Of a stretch of DNA of 64,000 nucleotides, positions 35,814 through 44,945 are shown piece after piece. The position numbers were made by a program, and so were the translations under genes. Numbering within the stretch: the stretch's first letter is position 1; the number at the start of each line of letters is the position of its first letter. The DNA comes from Streptomyces seoulensis (GTDB lineage: Bacteria > Actinomycetota > Actinomycetes > Streptomycetales > Streptomycetaceae): contig NZ_AP025667.1 of NCBI RefSeq assembly GCF_022846655.1, forward strand, positions 6,361,001-6,425,000, in the 5' to 3' direction. The notes under the pieces are model-generated. The model did no database searches. It was not told the origin of the DNA and was given only the letters and a program-made list of their open reading frames with translations.

Positions 35814-37046
35814 CTACTGCGCGGGGTCGACAGGGACGGATGTTGCCAGGGCCATTTCGATGGCCGCTACGGCGTCAGTAAGCCTGCGGTACATGGGCGT
35901 CGAACGCCCCATGCGCCTCAGGCCGTGCTGCAACGGATCGCGCATGTGCTTCTCGCAGACGACAAAGTCCGCGTATCCGGCCGCGCAGGAAAGGTAGATC
36001 ATGTCAGTCAGGTCATTAGGGCGCCGCCTCGTGCCCTTGTTGAGATGCCGACTCTGAAGCATCTCCCGGAAGAGGTCGACAGCAGGAGACTCGCCAATGG
36101 CCCGCACCCAGCCTTTGAAGCCCCAGCGCCGGAACAGTTCCTTCGAAACGTCTGCCGCAGCTGCCTCCTCGGCCAGTTCCCGCTGCAGATCCGTCACGAG
36201 ATGGATGTCAATGGCCCTGCGCTTCTGTTGTGAGTCCTGGTCAAGCTCGTCCAGCCAGTCACTGAACCGCTGGCTTGCCGCGGTCCACCCGGTGTCCGGC
36301 CCCTCCCCAACCCTCTGGGTGTCGAGCATGGCATCGATGGAGCCGGAGGCAGCGACTAGCGCCTCGGGCTGGAAAACAAAGTGGTTCTGGAACGTAGACG
36401 GCATCTCAGCACCAGCCTCGGCCCGGCGGGTAGGGGAGTGAAGAGCATCCGGGTCGAGAGTGAAAACCGGGGCATTACGCACGTTGCCGGGTTGATCTAG
36501 TCGGTGGCAAAAGGCATCGTAAATCTCGTTTCGTCGGACCTGCAGCGGATCGCGCATCTGCCAGCCTCGGCTGTACTGAAGGATCGTCAACCCGAGGTCG
36601 TAGCGCTTATCCGTGCTGAACCGTTTGCCGGTCTCGTAGTAATGGCCGGCAGAAACAGGCAAGACGATCCGGCGTTGGTCCACCCATTCTTTGAGTCTCA
36701 GGGCAGCGGCTCGATCTGCCTCGCTGCTCGTCGGCGCACCGTGGGATGCGTTGCTCAGCAAGCTCCACTGGTTCTGGTCGAGGTACACGACGAGCCGTCC
36801 TGCCAACTGATCAGGGGCCCCCGCCAGTGGCATTTCGAAGAGGACCTGATCACCGCTCAGGGTGGTAGCGAGGAGGGCTGCCAAGGCTGGACTGAAGTCC
36901 AGTCTGGCTATGACGCTCGTGTCCTCGAACGGGGAGGGGTCCAGGGGGAACCGGGCCTCCTTCCCATCCGAGCGGGTGAAGATGGTGCACGATGCCGCGC
37001 GATCCATCGTGACGAGCTTGATGGAGAGGGTGCTTTCGTCTTCCAC
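35814..37046 (-). CDS. PIN-like domain protein, candidate toxin nuclease
   Basis: 410 residues. After an N-terminal part of unknown fold, VVYLDQNQWSLL (about residue 86) looks like the first acidic strand of a PIN nuclease, and NDLTDMIYLSCAAGYADFVV near residue 345 like its terminal acidic motif. Large PIN-like proteins are found in bacterial conflict systems as RNases. No antitoxin is adjacent. Assignment rests on these two motifs only. Confidence 0.55.
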   Translation of the reverse strand: MEDESTLSIKLVTMDRAASCTIFTRSDGKEARFPLDPSPFEDTSVIARLDFSPALAALLATTLSGDQVLFEMPLAGAPDQLAGRLVVYLDQNQWSLLSNASHGAPTSSEADRAAALRLKEWVDQRRIVLPVSAGHYYETGKRFSTDKRYDLGLTILQYSRGWQMRDPLQVRRNEIYDAFCHRLDQPGNVRNAPVFTLDPDALHSPTRRAEAGAEMPSTFQNHFVFQPEALVAASGSIDAMLDTQRVGEGPDTGWTAASQRFSDWLDELDQDSQQKRRAIDIHLVTDLQRELAEEAAAADVSKELFRRWGFKGWVRAIGESPAVDLFREMLQSRHLNKGTRRRPNDLTDMIYLSCAAGYADFVVCEKHMRDPLQHGLRRMGRSTPMYRRLTDAVAAIEMALATSVPVDPAQ

Positions 37047-37079
37047 AGCACCTATCTTGCGGTGCTTCTCCCGAGAACG

Positions 37080-37165
37080 TGAAGGGGCTTAATTCCGCAT
37101 ACGCGGACCCCTGCGTTGTTTCCAGGGGCACTTTGGGCGCCAAGTGCGGAACACAGCTCCCCATA
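37080..37165. repeat. att-arm-like sequence inside the element
   Basis: Imperfect hairpin (AGGGG...TCCGC / GCGGACCCCT) followed by TTTGGGCGCCAAGTGCGG, similar in order and spacing to the sequence right of attR (43617-43700, TTGGGAGCCAAGTACGG). No tRNA portion precedes it. I read it as the relic of an earlier att junction. Confidence 0.5.
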
Positions 37166-37196
37166 AGCTTCGAGCAGGCCCCCCCCCCCCGGGGGT

Positions 37197-37598
37197 TCAG
37201 CTCAGCAGCCCATTCACGGCATGCGCGAGAGCCTCTCCGCTCTGCTGGACAACCGTCCCGAGAACGAGTGCCGGCAGCGCCTGCGCGACCCCCCTCAACG
37301 TGGTCGCGCTCTCGGCCGGGGCCGTGAGCGAGCCGTCTACCGTGCCCGCCATGGCCCTCAGCGCCTCTACGTGCTGTAGACCAGCCGCGTTGCGGTCCAG
37401 ATCCTCGCGGAACGTGATGAGGATATCCCGAACGGCCTCGACGTCGGTGGTCCCGTCTGCCGATGCAGCTTGGTACACGCGTGAGATGTTCTGCCCGACG
37501 ACATTCTGGAGTGGGGCGATGTTGTTGCCGCCGATACTGATGCCCGACCCGTGTCCCGGTTCGGATGTGGGGTCCGGTCGGCGTCGTCCGATGGCCAT
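37197..37598 (-). CDS. Small protein with RHIM/amyloid-like N-terminal motif
   Basis: 133 residues. Residues about 18-38 read GISIGGNNIAPLQNVVGQN, of the I-x-I-G-x-N-N ... Q-N-V-V-G type resembling RHIM/PP and bacterial amyloid signalling motifs. The rest is helical (VRDILITFREDLDRNAAGLQ). The same motif closes the membrane protein encoded 12 bases upstream. I infer a pair that communicates by co-aggregation. No enzymatic motif. Confidence 0.6.
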   Translation of the reverse strand: MAIGRRRPDPTSEPGHGSGISIGGNNIAPLQNVVGQNISRVYQAASADGTTDVEAVRDILITFREDLDRNAAGLQHVEALRAMAGTVDGSLTAPAESATTLRGVAQALPALVLGTVVQQSGEALAHAVNGLLS

Positions 37599-37609
37599 TT
37601 CTTTCCTCC

Positions 37610-39385
37610 CTATTTAGCGGGGCCTTGTCCAACGTTGCTGTTGCCGTTGCCGACGACGTTCTGGATGGGCGCGTTGTTGTCGCCATAGATCTGGATGTTG
37701 TTGGTCACGGCGGCTACCTGCTGGTCGTATGCGGTGGTGTCGATGCCCCGGTCGCGCAGGTAGGAGGCAACCGTGCGGAAGACGCAGGTCTCTATGAGGA
37801 CGACGTGGCGCTTGGCATCGTCGCTCTGGTGCATATCAGTGACTTCCTCGGTCGAGTAACGGTCTCTGATGCTTACCGGGCCCTCTTCCTCGACGTGACT
37901 CTCGATGCTCTCGCCGAGACCGATACGGGCCACCCTTCGCCACAGAGTGAGTGGACCGACAACTGCATCCAGGAGAGCCTGGACCGTTACCCATCTCCAC
38001 AGCCGTATGCCGTGCTGCCCGGCAGAGGCAGCCGTCACTTTCAGCTCGTTGTAGAGCGGGGTCATCACGTGCGGTCGCACGGTCAGCCTCAACTCACCCG
38101 CTTCCAAAGCAGCGTGCACGAAAACGCTGACCACGACCTGGCCGTTCCAGGTGATGCACTGCGCGCGCAGGTATAGGCGTTCCGGCTCACTGGAAGGCGA
38201 CTTACGGCCCCTGCCCGCCAGGTCTGGGGCTTCCCCGTTTCCCTCCCGAGTCCGCTGTAGCCAGAGGTGGGACGGTAGCCCGAGCACCCGCTCCATGGAA
38301 AACCCTGGCAGCGGGTCCGTGATCTCCCTTACGCCACGGCCCAATTCGTCAAGTGCGGCACCTACACGCCGCAGTAGTTCGGCTTCACCGAAGGACTTGA
38401 CCGGCTCCTCGGGGTCTTTAGGCTTTAGAGGGATGTTGATGTGGGCGGCTCCCCAATGATCACGGCCGGCACCGATGAAGTGCTGCGAAGCGTCGTAGGG
38501 CAGGAGACGCCCCTCCTGCTCCTCTCCGAGCACGGATACCCTCCGAGAGGCCCTCGGCGTCGCCCACGGCAATGCATCGCGGGAGACCTTCTCGCGGCTC
38601 AACACGGACAGCGCGGATCTCGCAAGGAGCCGGTCCCCGGCATACACCACCACCATCCCGGCGAGAAAGCCGAACGGCACTACGGCTAGGCCAAGACGAG
38701 TCGCCGACACCACGTCCCCACCCGAGTGGTAGGGCACCAGCGCAAGCAGCCATGGGATGACGAGAGGTAGGTATGCCAGACGTGGGCGACGGGCCAATCG
38801 ACTGTTGCGCCTCTGTTTGCGCTGGGCTCGAAACGCTGCCCACCTCATGGTGAGGGCGATCGTGATTGCCCCCAGCCAGATCGCTGTCGCCCAAGGAGTG
38901 ACGTACCCGACTCCTGCCAGAAGCAGCAGGAAGCACAGACGCCGTAGGCGTTTACCTCGGTGCGCACGCACACTGTGCCTCACCACAGGGACAAGATCGA
39001 ACCCATAGGACGGCACGGGAGCCGGCGGGCCATTCAGTACGTGGTCGACAACCCACTGAGCCGTCGGTTCACCCAGCGGAGGGCAGTCGTCGCTGCCCTC
39101 CAGGTAGATGGGCCGACGCGTGCTACGACGCGGCCTCTTCGCGGGGGCGTTTTTGCCCCGGAACATGCGCCACCATGCCTTGATTTGCTTCGCTCGGTCC
39201 GGCCGCGCGTACACCGCTTGACACAGAAGCCTCGTCACCTCGGTGGCCGTCGGTTCCACCTCAGCAGGCCGAGGGGTATCAGCTAGGTGCGGTGCCCGCT
39301 GCGTGGGGACACCCGGCCATTGGCCGGGTCCCGACTCCCCGTGCCTCTTCCTCCCCCGGGCCTTGGTGCCCCAGGCAGCTCCCAT
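37610..39385 (-). CDS. Membrane protein with C-terminal RHIM/amyloid-like motif
   Basis: 591 residues from the ATG at 39385 (MGAAWG); a start 6 codons earlier is in frame. Basic N-terminal part, then about four transmembrane helices in two pairs (about residues 150-190 and 210-255), a large cytoplasmic domain, and a terminus reading NNIQIYGDNNAPIQNVVG plus Asn/Gly-rich residues. The C-terminal motif matches the N-terminal one in the next gene. Could be a pore-type effector; function not shown. Confidence 0.6.
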   Translation of the reverse strand: MGAAWGTKARGRKRHGESGPGQWPGVPTQRAPHLADTPRPAEVEPTATEVTRLLCQAVYARPDRAKQIKAWWRMFRGKNAPAKRPRRSTRRPIYLEGSDDCPPLGEPTAQWVVDHVLNGPPAPVPSYGFDLVPVVRHSVRAHRGKRLRRLCFLLLLAGVGYVTPWATAIWLGAITIALTMRWAAFRAQRKQRRNSRLARRPRLAYLPLVIPWLLALVPYHSGGDVVSATRLGLAVVPFGFLAGMVVVYAGDRLLARSALSVLSREKVSRDALPWATPRASRRVSVLGEEQEGRLLPYDASQHFIGAGRDHWGAAHINIPLKPKDPEEPVKSFGEAELLRRVGAALDELGRGVREITDPLPGFSMERVLGLPSHLWLQRTREGNGEAPDLAGRGRKSPSSEPERLYLRAQCITWNGQVVVSVFVHAALEAGELRLTVRPHVMTPLYNELKVTAASAGQHGIRLWRWVTVQALLDAVVGPLTLWRRVARIGLGESIESHVEEEGPVSIRDRYSTEEVTDMHQSDDAKRHVVLIETCVFRTVASYLRDRGIDTTAYDQQVAAVTNNIQIYGDNNAPIQNVVGNGNSNVGQGPAK

Positions 39386-39403
39386 ACATTCCCCCGTTCT
39401 CAC

Positions 39404-39740
39404 TTACGGCGGGCATTTTCACGGCGAATGACGGAGACCGCCAGACCACAAAAGCGACATTGTGCACAACAGGCCGCAGCGCGCGTAGGAATGGCCGAAA
39501 TATGTTCAGCTTCGGCAGACCGAAGTCCTACGAAGATCCACCAGTGAAGGAGGGGGAATGGAAGCGCAGCTCAGCCCACCGAACGGATCTCGCGGAAGGT
39601 CTGCATCCACTTACCCAGGAGATTGGGCTCTGCCAACAGATCGATTTCGAGGCACGACCTGAAGGTTTCCCCTGTCTAGCTGAACCGCTGGCGTCCGTCG
39701 CCGACCACCAGCGCGCAGCTGGCCACGGAGCAGACCGCGC
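39404..39740. other. No gene seen between membrane and HTH genes
   Basis: About 340 bases of lower G+C than the surroundings. Short plus-strand frames run through it without ribosome sites or recognisable content. Probably the promoter of the membrane/small protein pair plus decayed sequence. Confidence 0.4.
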
Positions 39741-40079
39741 TCACGAACTGGGGCTCGCCTTGGGGCGCGCTCGTGAGCTGGGCTTCAGCTCCGCGATTGG
39801 ATGACGCGTTGTCGGCCGCGCCGACCGCACATCCGGCTCGCAATGGAACATCTCATCGATACGTTCGAGATCATTTTCGGTAAAGTACACAAACTTGCCG
39901 ATCTTCCCATGCGGCAGCTCCATGATGTGGGCCCGCAGCCAGTTCTCACTGACGCGCAATTCTCGGGCCGCCTCGGGGTATGTCATCCGCCCTTTGCGCT
40001 TAGGGTCGCAAGGCATCTTTTTTGAACGGCCGCCGATCAGGCAGCGACTGTAGGCCACCTTGGGTCCCTCAGAACTCAT
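39741..40079 (-). CDS. Small helix-turn-helix protein
   Basis: 112 residues from the ATG at 40079; ATG 40016 is a shorter option. Core MTYPEAARELRVSENWLRAH then LPHGKIGKFVYFTENDLERI is the excisionase/HTH_17 type. Lacks a nearby integrase, so it may be a local regulator or the excisionase of an older element. Confidence 0.65.
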   Translation of the reverse strand: MSSEGPKVAYSRCLIGGRSKKMPCDPKRKGRMTYPEAARELRVSENWLRAHIMELPHGKIGKFVYFTENDLERIDEMFHCEPDVRSARPTTRHPIAELKPSSRARPKASPSS

Positions 40080-40202
40080 GCTTGCACCGCGCAATCTCAG
40101 AGCAGGCGGAGCCAATGCCGACGGGCTCAGCTCTCACCCGCCCAGTGTGACACCAGTTAGGCCGTCGCTAGGCAGCACCGTTCCGTCGAACCATCAACCT
40201 CG

Positions 40203-41255
40203 TCAGACAGGCAGAAGCTCGATGATGCGCGCAACGCGACCCCAGCCCGCTACCAGAGTCGCAGCGAGGACACTCGCTCCCAGAGTTAGCCACGGGCGCA
40301 GATCGTCGCCCACACCGATGACCGGCAGTACGCGTGCCGTGAGCACCGCCGCAACCATGGCTGCGACGATTGCCAGCGCGATATGAGCGGACTCGAGCCA
40401 GGTGTTGCGCAAGCGGGACACAGGCCGTACCTCCTGTAGCCGCTCGCTAGACAGAAGGGCTGCCTGCTGACCACACAAGTGATTCTCAGCGATGGCCAAC
40501 TGCAGACGCGCAAGCTCGGTGAGCGCACGCGCCGGAGCCACATCCACTTGATGCAGCGCGACCCGTTGCGCACCGGCGACGAGCGCGGCATGCCGCTTGA
40601 TCGGTCGAAGTCTGGAAGAACGCCGCGGGACCGAACGCGCGATGGTGTGCACCTGAAAGAGGCGCTGCTCGACAAGTCTGCAGCTTCGGTCTACATTCCG
40701 GAGCGCTTTGGCCTTCGCCCTTCCCCGAGGCGCTGCGCTTGCCTCGGCGCCGGCGATGACAGCATCGATCACCGCTCGAACCAATCGATATTGCGCAGTC
40801 GAACTCCACCGCATCGCATGCAATACAGGCACGAAAATCACCCCGAACATGATCACCAGAATGACCATCCAGTCACCAAAGCCCATGGCCACTTGGTTCT
40901 CCGGTTTACCCATCCACCGGTAGTGCTCCACTGCCTTGATGCCCCATGCCCAGTGCAGCCACGCAACTCCAGATTCCACTAGCGCGAGTGAGACTCGGAC
41001 GGCTGCCCATACGGCGAACCAACCGCATATGACGGCCAGCGCACAAGCTCCATAACGAGGGCGCCAGGATCCGAGAACGCCGTGTACTCCCGGTGCCTCA
41101 GCAACCGGAATGCCCAACGACTCCATGGCCGCATCCAGCTCGCTCCTCCGAGTCCCGGCCCAGCCCCATCTCTGGCTGGATCTCCTCTGCCAGAGCCTGT
41201 GGCGAGCCCAGAGCCGGATGGCCCAATGCTCCAGTCGTAAGTCCCACGCCGCCAT
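40203..41255 (-). CDS. Membrane protein of unknown function
   Basis: 350 residues. Two hydrophobic helices near 70-95 and 125-145, a long charged coiled segment (170-270), and two more near the C-terminus (290-345). Ribosome site GGGGGA before the ATG. Not recognised. It lies upstream of the HTH gene on the same strand and next to an IS remnant. Confidence 0.55.
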   Translation of the reverse strand: MAAWDLRLEHWAIRLWARHRLWQRRSSQRWGWAGTRRSELDAAMESLGIPVAEAPGVHGVLGSWRPRYGACALAVICGWFAVWAAVRVSLALVESGVAWLHWAWGIKAVEHYRWMGKPENQVAMGFGDWMVILVIMFGVIFVPVLHAMRWSSTAQYRLVRAVIDAVIAGAEASAAPRGRAKAKALRNVDRSCRLVEQRLFQVHTIARSVPRRSSRLRPIKRHAALVAGAQRVALHQVDVAPARALTELARLQLAIAENHLCGQQAALLSSERLQEVRPVSRLRNTWLESAHIALAIVAAMVAAVLTARVLPVIGVGDDLRPWLTLGASVLAATLVAGWGRVARIIELLPV

Positions 41256-41300
41256 AGAAGTCCCCCAGCCCAGTCCGCTTTACATGGTGTGGAGCCGCAT

Positions 41301-41475
41301 TAGACGTCGTTTCGTTTGGCGCAGTGGCTCTTTGTCCAGGACATGGAGAGCCTTGTTGAGCGGATGAGATAGCGGATGGGAAGGTGCCTAAGGTTGTGGG
41401 AGCTGTTCCGGCGGGTGGCCGGAGAGCGTGGTGATACGTCCGCAAGGGGGCGGGCGTCGCGGGCCGGGGACCGTA
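41301..41475 (+). mobile_element. Decayed 5' fragment of the IS5-type element, inverted copy
   Basis: Matches the 5' end of the intact IS (minus strand, 43054 down to about 42880), including the upstream GACGTCGTTTCGTTTGGCG, the start of the transposase (LVER...), LWELFRR and ASRAGDR. Several indels destroy the frame. Together with the intact copy it brackets the gene at 41498-42130. Confidence 0.75.
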
Positions 41476-41497
41476 ATGAGAGGTCCGATTGCCCCTG

Positions 41498-42130
41498 TCA
41501 TGCAGCCGCCTGCGTCCCCTGGCCAGCCTCGTCCACCAACTCGTCCAGGGCCGCACGCGCGAGAGGAACGAAGCGCCGCCGCATGTCCTCCACGGCAAGG
41601 CCCGTTTCCGTGGCTGAGGAGCGATAGCGGTCTTTCTGCTCATCAGCCAGCGGCCCCCTACTCAGTTCCATCAGGTACTGAATGGGCGGGTGGATGTGCC
41701 GATCTATGGCTTCGGCGTATTCGGCACCAGCTTGCGCCACACCAGCGGGTCCTTCGAGCTCAACAGTGTTCGCCGCCTGCCGAGTCACACGTACAGCATC
41801 GATGGCTGCACCACGCCGTATGTCATAGCGATGCTGGTCGTAGGGCTCCAGCGTCAGCCGTGCCAGTTGCCAGATAGCCCCCTGCGCTTCATGAGCTGCA
41901 TCCATCAAGGTTTGGTAGGCAGCTTGTCGACGATCCCGGCGCCACCTCCGGTGCTCGACCCGTAGTTCACGAAGCGCAGCCCGATCTTGTGCGGCCTCTT
42001 GGCGTATCTGCTGCCGTTCCAGAGCCTCATTCTTTCGCCGCTCGATCCGAGCGGTCACAAGCGCCGTCAGTCCGCTGCCCAGGAGCGTGCCGACGATTGC
42101 GATGGCGGTGGTCATCAGGGTGCTCGTCAC
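41498..42130 (-). CDS. Membrane-anchored coiled-coil protein
   Basis: 210 residues from a GTG at 42130; ATG 42115 is possible. A single N-terminal helix (about 5-27, TAIAIVGTLLGSGLTALVTA), then a long basic coiled coil (RIERRKNEALERQQIRQEAA) and a helical rest. Not recognised. Enclosed by the two IS copies. Confidence 0.55.
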   Translation of the reverse strand: MTSTLMTTAIAIVGTLLGSGLTALVTARIERRKNEALERQQIRQEAAQDRAALRELRVEHRRWRRDRRQAAYQTLMDAAHEAQGAIWQLARLTLEPYDQHRYDIRRGAAIDAVRVTRQAANTVELEGPAGVAQAGAEYAEAIDRHIHPPIQYLMELSRGPLADEQKDRYRSSATETGLAVEDMRRRFVPLARAALDELVDEAGQGTQAAA

Positions 42131-42204
42131 AGGGAGCCATTGTGAAGCACGGTCGCGCGCCCATCCAGGTGATCAGCGCAAAGCCGCCTCCGCCCGTGCA
42201 GCCT

Positions 42205-43013
42205 TCACTTGGCGAGTCGGCGATAGTTGATCAGGCTGGTGGCTATGGCAGTGAAGGCGAGAAAGTGCTCGGGCTTGCGCTCGTAACGTCGGTGCAGCCG
42301 GCGGCAGCCGCTCAACCAGGACATGGTGCGCTCGACGACCCAGCGGTGTCTGCCCAATCGCTGGGAGGACTCGGTCCCGCGACGCGCGATTCGAGGCGTG
42401 ATCCCTCGTGCGCGCAGCCATCGGCGGTGGTGGTCGTAGTCGTAGCCCTTGTCGCCGTGCAACTTCCCCGGGCGCCTTCGGCGCCGCCCGCGGCGGCTCC
42501 GGACGGGTGGAATGGACTGGATCAGAGGTTGTAGCGCCAGGCTGTCGTGCGTGTTCGCCGCAGAGATGGCGACCACAAGCGGAAGGCCGTTACGGTCGAC
42601 GATCAGATGGATCTTCGATCCGCTCTTGCCGCGATCGGTCGGATTCGGTCCGGTCAACAGCCCCCTTTGAGAGCGCGGACGCTCACGGAGTCGATCGCGC
42701 ACCGGGACCAGTCCAACTTCCCGGTGGCTCCGAGTTCATCGAGGATGACGCGGTGCAGGCGTGCCCAGATCCGGGCCTTGGACCACTGTGCGAAGCGCCG
42801 GTAGACCGTTGGCCAGGCCGGCCCGAACACCGGCGGCAACTGCCGCCACGAGCAGCCCGAGGTGGCGACGAAGATGATCGCCGCCAGGCACTCACGGTCC
42901 CCGGCCCGCCGACGCCCGCCCCCTTGCGGACGTATCACCACGCTCTCCGGCACCACTCGCCGGAACAGCTCCCACAACTCCTCAGGCACCGTACGCTCAA
43001 CAAGGCTCGACAT
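42205..43013 (-). CDS. IS5-family transposase made by -1 frameshift
   Basis: Frame A (43013-42654, 119 codons) starts MSSLVERTVPEELWELFRRV and stops after VRALKGGC. Frame B (to 42205) continues LLTGPNPTDRGKSGSKIHLI. On the coding strand the overlap contains CTCAAAGGGGGC, where a -1 slip joins KG to GLLTGPN. DDE residues appear intact: Asp in CAIDSVSV, Asp in HGDKGYD, and Glu in WVVERTMSW. Confidence 0.82.
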
Positions 43014-43054
43014 GTTCTGGACAACGAGCCACTACGCCAAACGAAACGACGTCT
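42205..43054 (-). mobile_element. IS5-family insertion sequence
   Basis: Two overlapping transposase frames and a 5' flank shared with the inverted remnant at 41301. I could not find a matching terminal inverted repeat at the left side, so the 3' end may be lost or lies between 42150 and 42205. Confidence 0.75.
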
Positions 43055-43559
43055 TATGGGGCATCCGATGCCCCCGCCACTGCGAGTTTCTACAGCACGG
43101 TCGAGCGCGCGCTTGGTTGCATCTCGGGTTGCGTTCACCGACGTACGACGCCGTTCGCGGACCACACCAGTCACGGTCGTACCGCAGGTCAGGACGCTCC
43201 CGCACACCCCAGAACCCCTAAACGGACATTTTGGAAAGCACGCTGGGCCCCCACGAGGAGCCAGTGCATGCCGGACGTAACGTGCGCGAGATCAGGGCGG
43301 TGGGGCGCGAGTTCCGGTGGAACGGGACGACGACGCACTCCCGGCGCGCCCGCCGCAAGAGGCTCACCCGACACGCAAACTTGCTGCTGCAACCACAACG
43401 GTCCGCGCCGATCCTGCAGGTGACCGCTCCCCATTGGGAGAAATCCGGGAGATGATCTTCCAGCCGAGGCCCACCGAGCCCACGCGAGGCCACTCCGCAC
43501 CATGCGTCTGACCAGCACAGATACCTATCACTACCGGTCGTGATCCTGCCCGAACCTCA
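43055..43559. other. No gene supported between the IS and attR
   Basis: About 500 bases. Short frames on both strands lack ribosome sites and known motifs. Likely decayed sequence at the right end of the element. Confidence 0.4.
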
Positions 43560-43605
43560 TTCGGGACGAAGAGGTCGTGGGTTCAAATCCCGCCACCCCG
43601 ACAGC
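43560..43605 (+). repeat. attR: 46-bp direct repeat, right copy
   Basis: Identical to 15655-15700, the 3' half of tRNA-Pro plus four bases. The 5' half of the tRNA is absent, so this copy is not a functional tRNA. The bases before it (CCTCA against TTCG in tRNA) mark the limit. Confidence 0.93.
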
Positions 43606-44394
43606 CGAAGTACCAGGTCAGGGGCCTGATCCGCTTAGCGGGTCGGGTCCCTGGGTGGTTTCTGGGACACTCTTGGGAGCCAAGTACGGGAGGCGGCTCC
43701 CAAAGCTGCTCACAAGATCACGTATTCGGTGAATGCTCGCTCTCACCGGTCGGCAGATGCTCACCCCCCGCCCTCGGGATCCTGAGCGAGCGGTGGCACA
43801 GCAAGGAATCGCGGCTACTACCAGCCCAGCGTTTCCTGACTCGCCGCAGCCAGTGACGCAGGTGCCATCCCAAGGCCCACGACAGGGATCACGGGGGCGC
43901 GGATGCAGGGTCGGTGATAGTTGCGCGCAGTCATGCCGGCACCGATGGGTGATCCGCACCGTGTAGTGCCTGCTGGCGGCCGGGGCCATATAGACGAGCT
44001 CGCCGCCACGCGCGGTCCCCCGCACCTCGGGAAGAACAACCTTGATCAAGGCGAGCTGCCGACCAAGGTGAACCGCGCAGAATGGAAGCTGGTCGTAGAA
44101 GGTGTGCGCCTGCTTGCCGGGGGGGGCGGTTGAGGAGAGCAGCCCTGTAGCGCCTATCCGGCCGTCGGTGGCTGCACCCATGCGTGCGGATAGCGTTCGC
44201 GGGAGCGGCGGACCAGCGTGGGGGCGAAGGACTCCTGGCGCTGATGGTGGTGGCCACTGCCCTGACGTGACAGGAGTGGCGCTGTTCAAGCTGACTTCGC
44301 GCCCGCGCTGCCGCCAGCCACGCACATTGACCCCGGAGGAGGTAGCCCCAACCCCCTTCTCAACTCCCTTATCAACTCGGTAAGGTATTGAGTT
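43606..44394. other. Post-attR region without recognised gene
   Basis: Begins with a hairpin analogous to that after tRNA-Pro (43617-43655, imperfect) and TTGGGAGCC / GGCTCCCAA (9-bp arms about 43673 and 43700). A 300-codon minus frame covers most of it but reads into the next gene and has no known features. At 44360-44394 three AACTC/GAGTT motifs precede the small gene, perhaps an operator. Confidence 0.45.
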
Positions 44395-44733
44395 ATGGAC
44401 TTCACAATTATCAAGCACGCAGTCGAGGTTGACCACGGCATCAAGCGCTTGTCCATGCACTTCATCAAGAAGCACGCCGCGCCGGGACGAGCTCGACTCA
44501 GCTCCGAGCTGTGCACACAAATCAGCGAAGAGTTCGAAAGGATCGGACTCACCACCTTGCCGCGCACGTTGCCGTCATCCGAGAACGAGTTCGTTTGGGT
44601 CATCCAACGCGACAGTGTCCTAGGTGAGGTTGCCGCCGTCGGCGCCGCCCTGGCGCACCTGGACAAGCTAGGAATGAACCCTCTCCCACAGGTGTTCGAT
44701 AACTATCCGCAAGCCAAGGACAACTTGAGCTGA
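44395..44733 (+). CDS. Small protein of unknown function
   Basis: 112 residues (MDFTIIKHAVEVDHGIKRLS). Mixed alpha/beta, no motif recognised. Lower G+C than core genes. AACTC repeats and a GAGTT immediately before the ATG may be its control site. Confidence 0.5.
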   Translation: MDFTIIKHAVEVDHGIKRLSMHFIKKHAAPGRARLSSELCTQISEEFERIGLTTLPRTLPSSENEFVWVIQRDSVLGEVAAVGAALAHLDKLGMNPLPQVFDNYPQAKDNLS

Positions 44734-44945
44734 GGCGACGCGGAAACGGAACATCCGTCTCCTGCATGTCGCGTACATCAACAGACGTATCCCTGCGCCA
44801 GGATGGCGCAGGATCTAAAAAGTGACTGCACGAGCTACAGCTCGTCCGTACGGTGGTAACAACGAACGGCGCCAACCACTCTGGTGGCGACGCATCACCC
44901 TCGCCACCTATGCACCCCCGACACCGTCACTGTCAGGAGTTACGG

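Larger units (their letters stand above)
15655..43605. mobile_element. 27.9-kb integrative mobilizable element in tRNA-Pro
   Basis: Bounded by a perfect 46-bp direct repeat, the left copy completing tRNA-Pro. Backbone genes are int, xis, an XRE repressor, DUF3631, DUF2637, mobC and relaxase. There is no recognisable TraB/FtsK-type translocase or Rep of the pSAM2 type, so I call it mobilizable (dependent on a helper) rather than an AICE. Cargo lies on both sides of the backbone, including between attL and int, where actinobacterial elements normally have nothing. Confidence 0.88.

Noticed and set aside
15655..43605. Classification as a self-transmissible AICE of the pSAM2 type
   Set aside because: No TraB/FtsK-like translocase or Rep was seen, and a classical relaxase with MobC is present instead.
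43618..44520. 300-codon minus frame after attR
   Set aside because: Overlaps the 44395 gene, has no ribosome site and no recognisable content.
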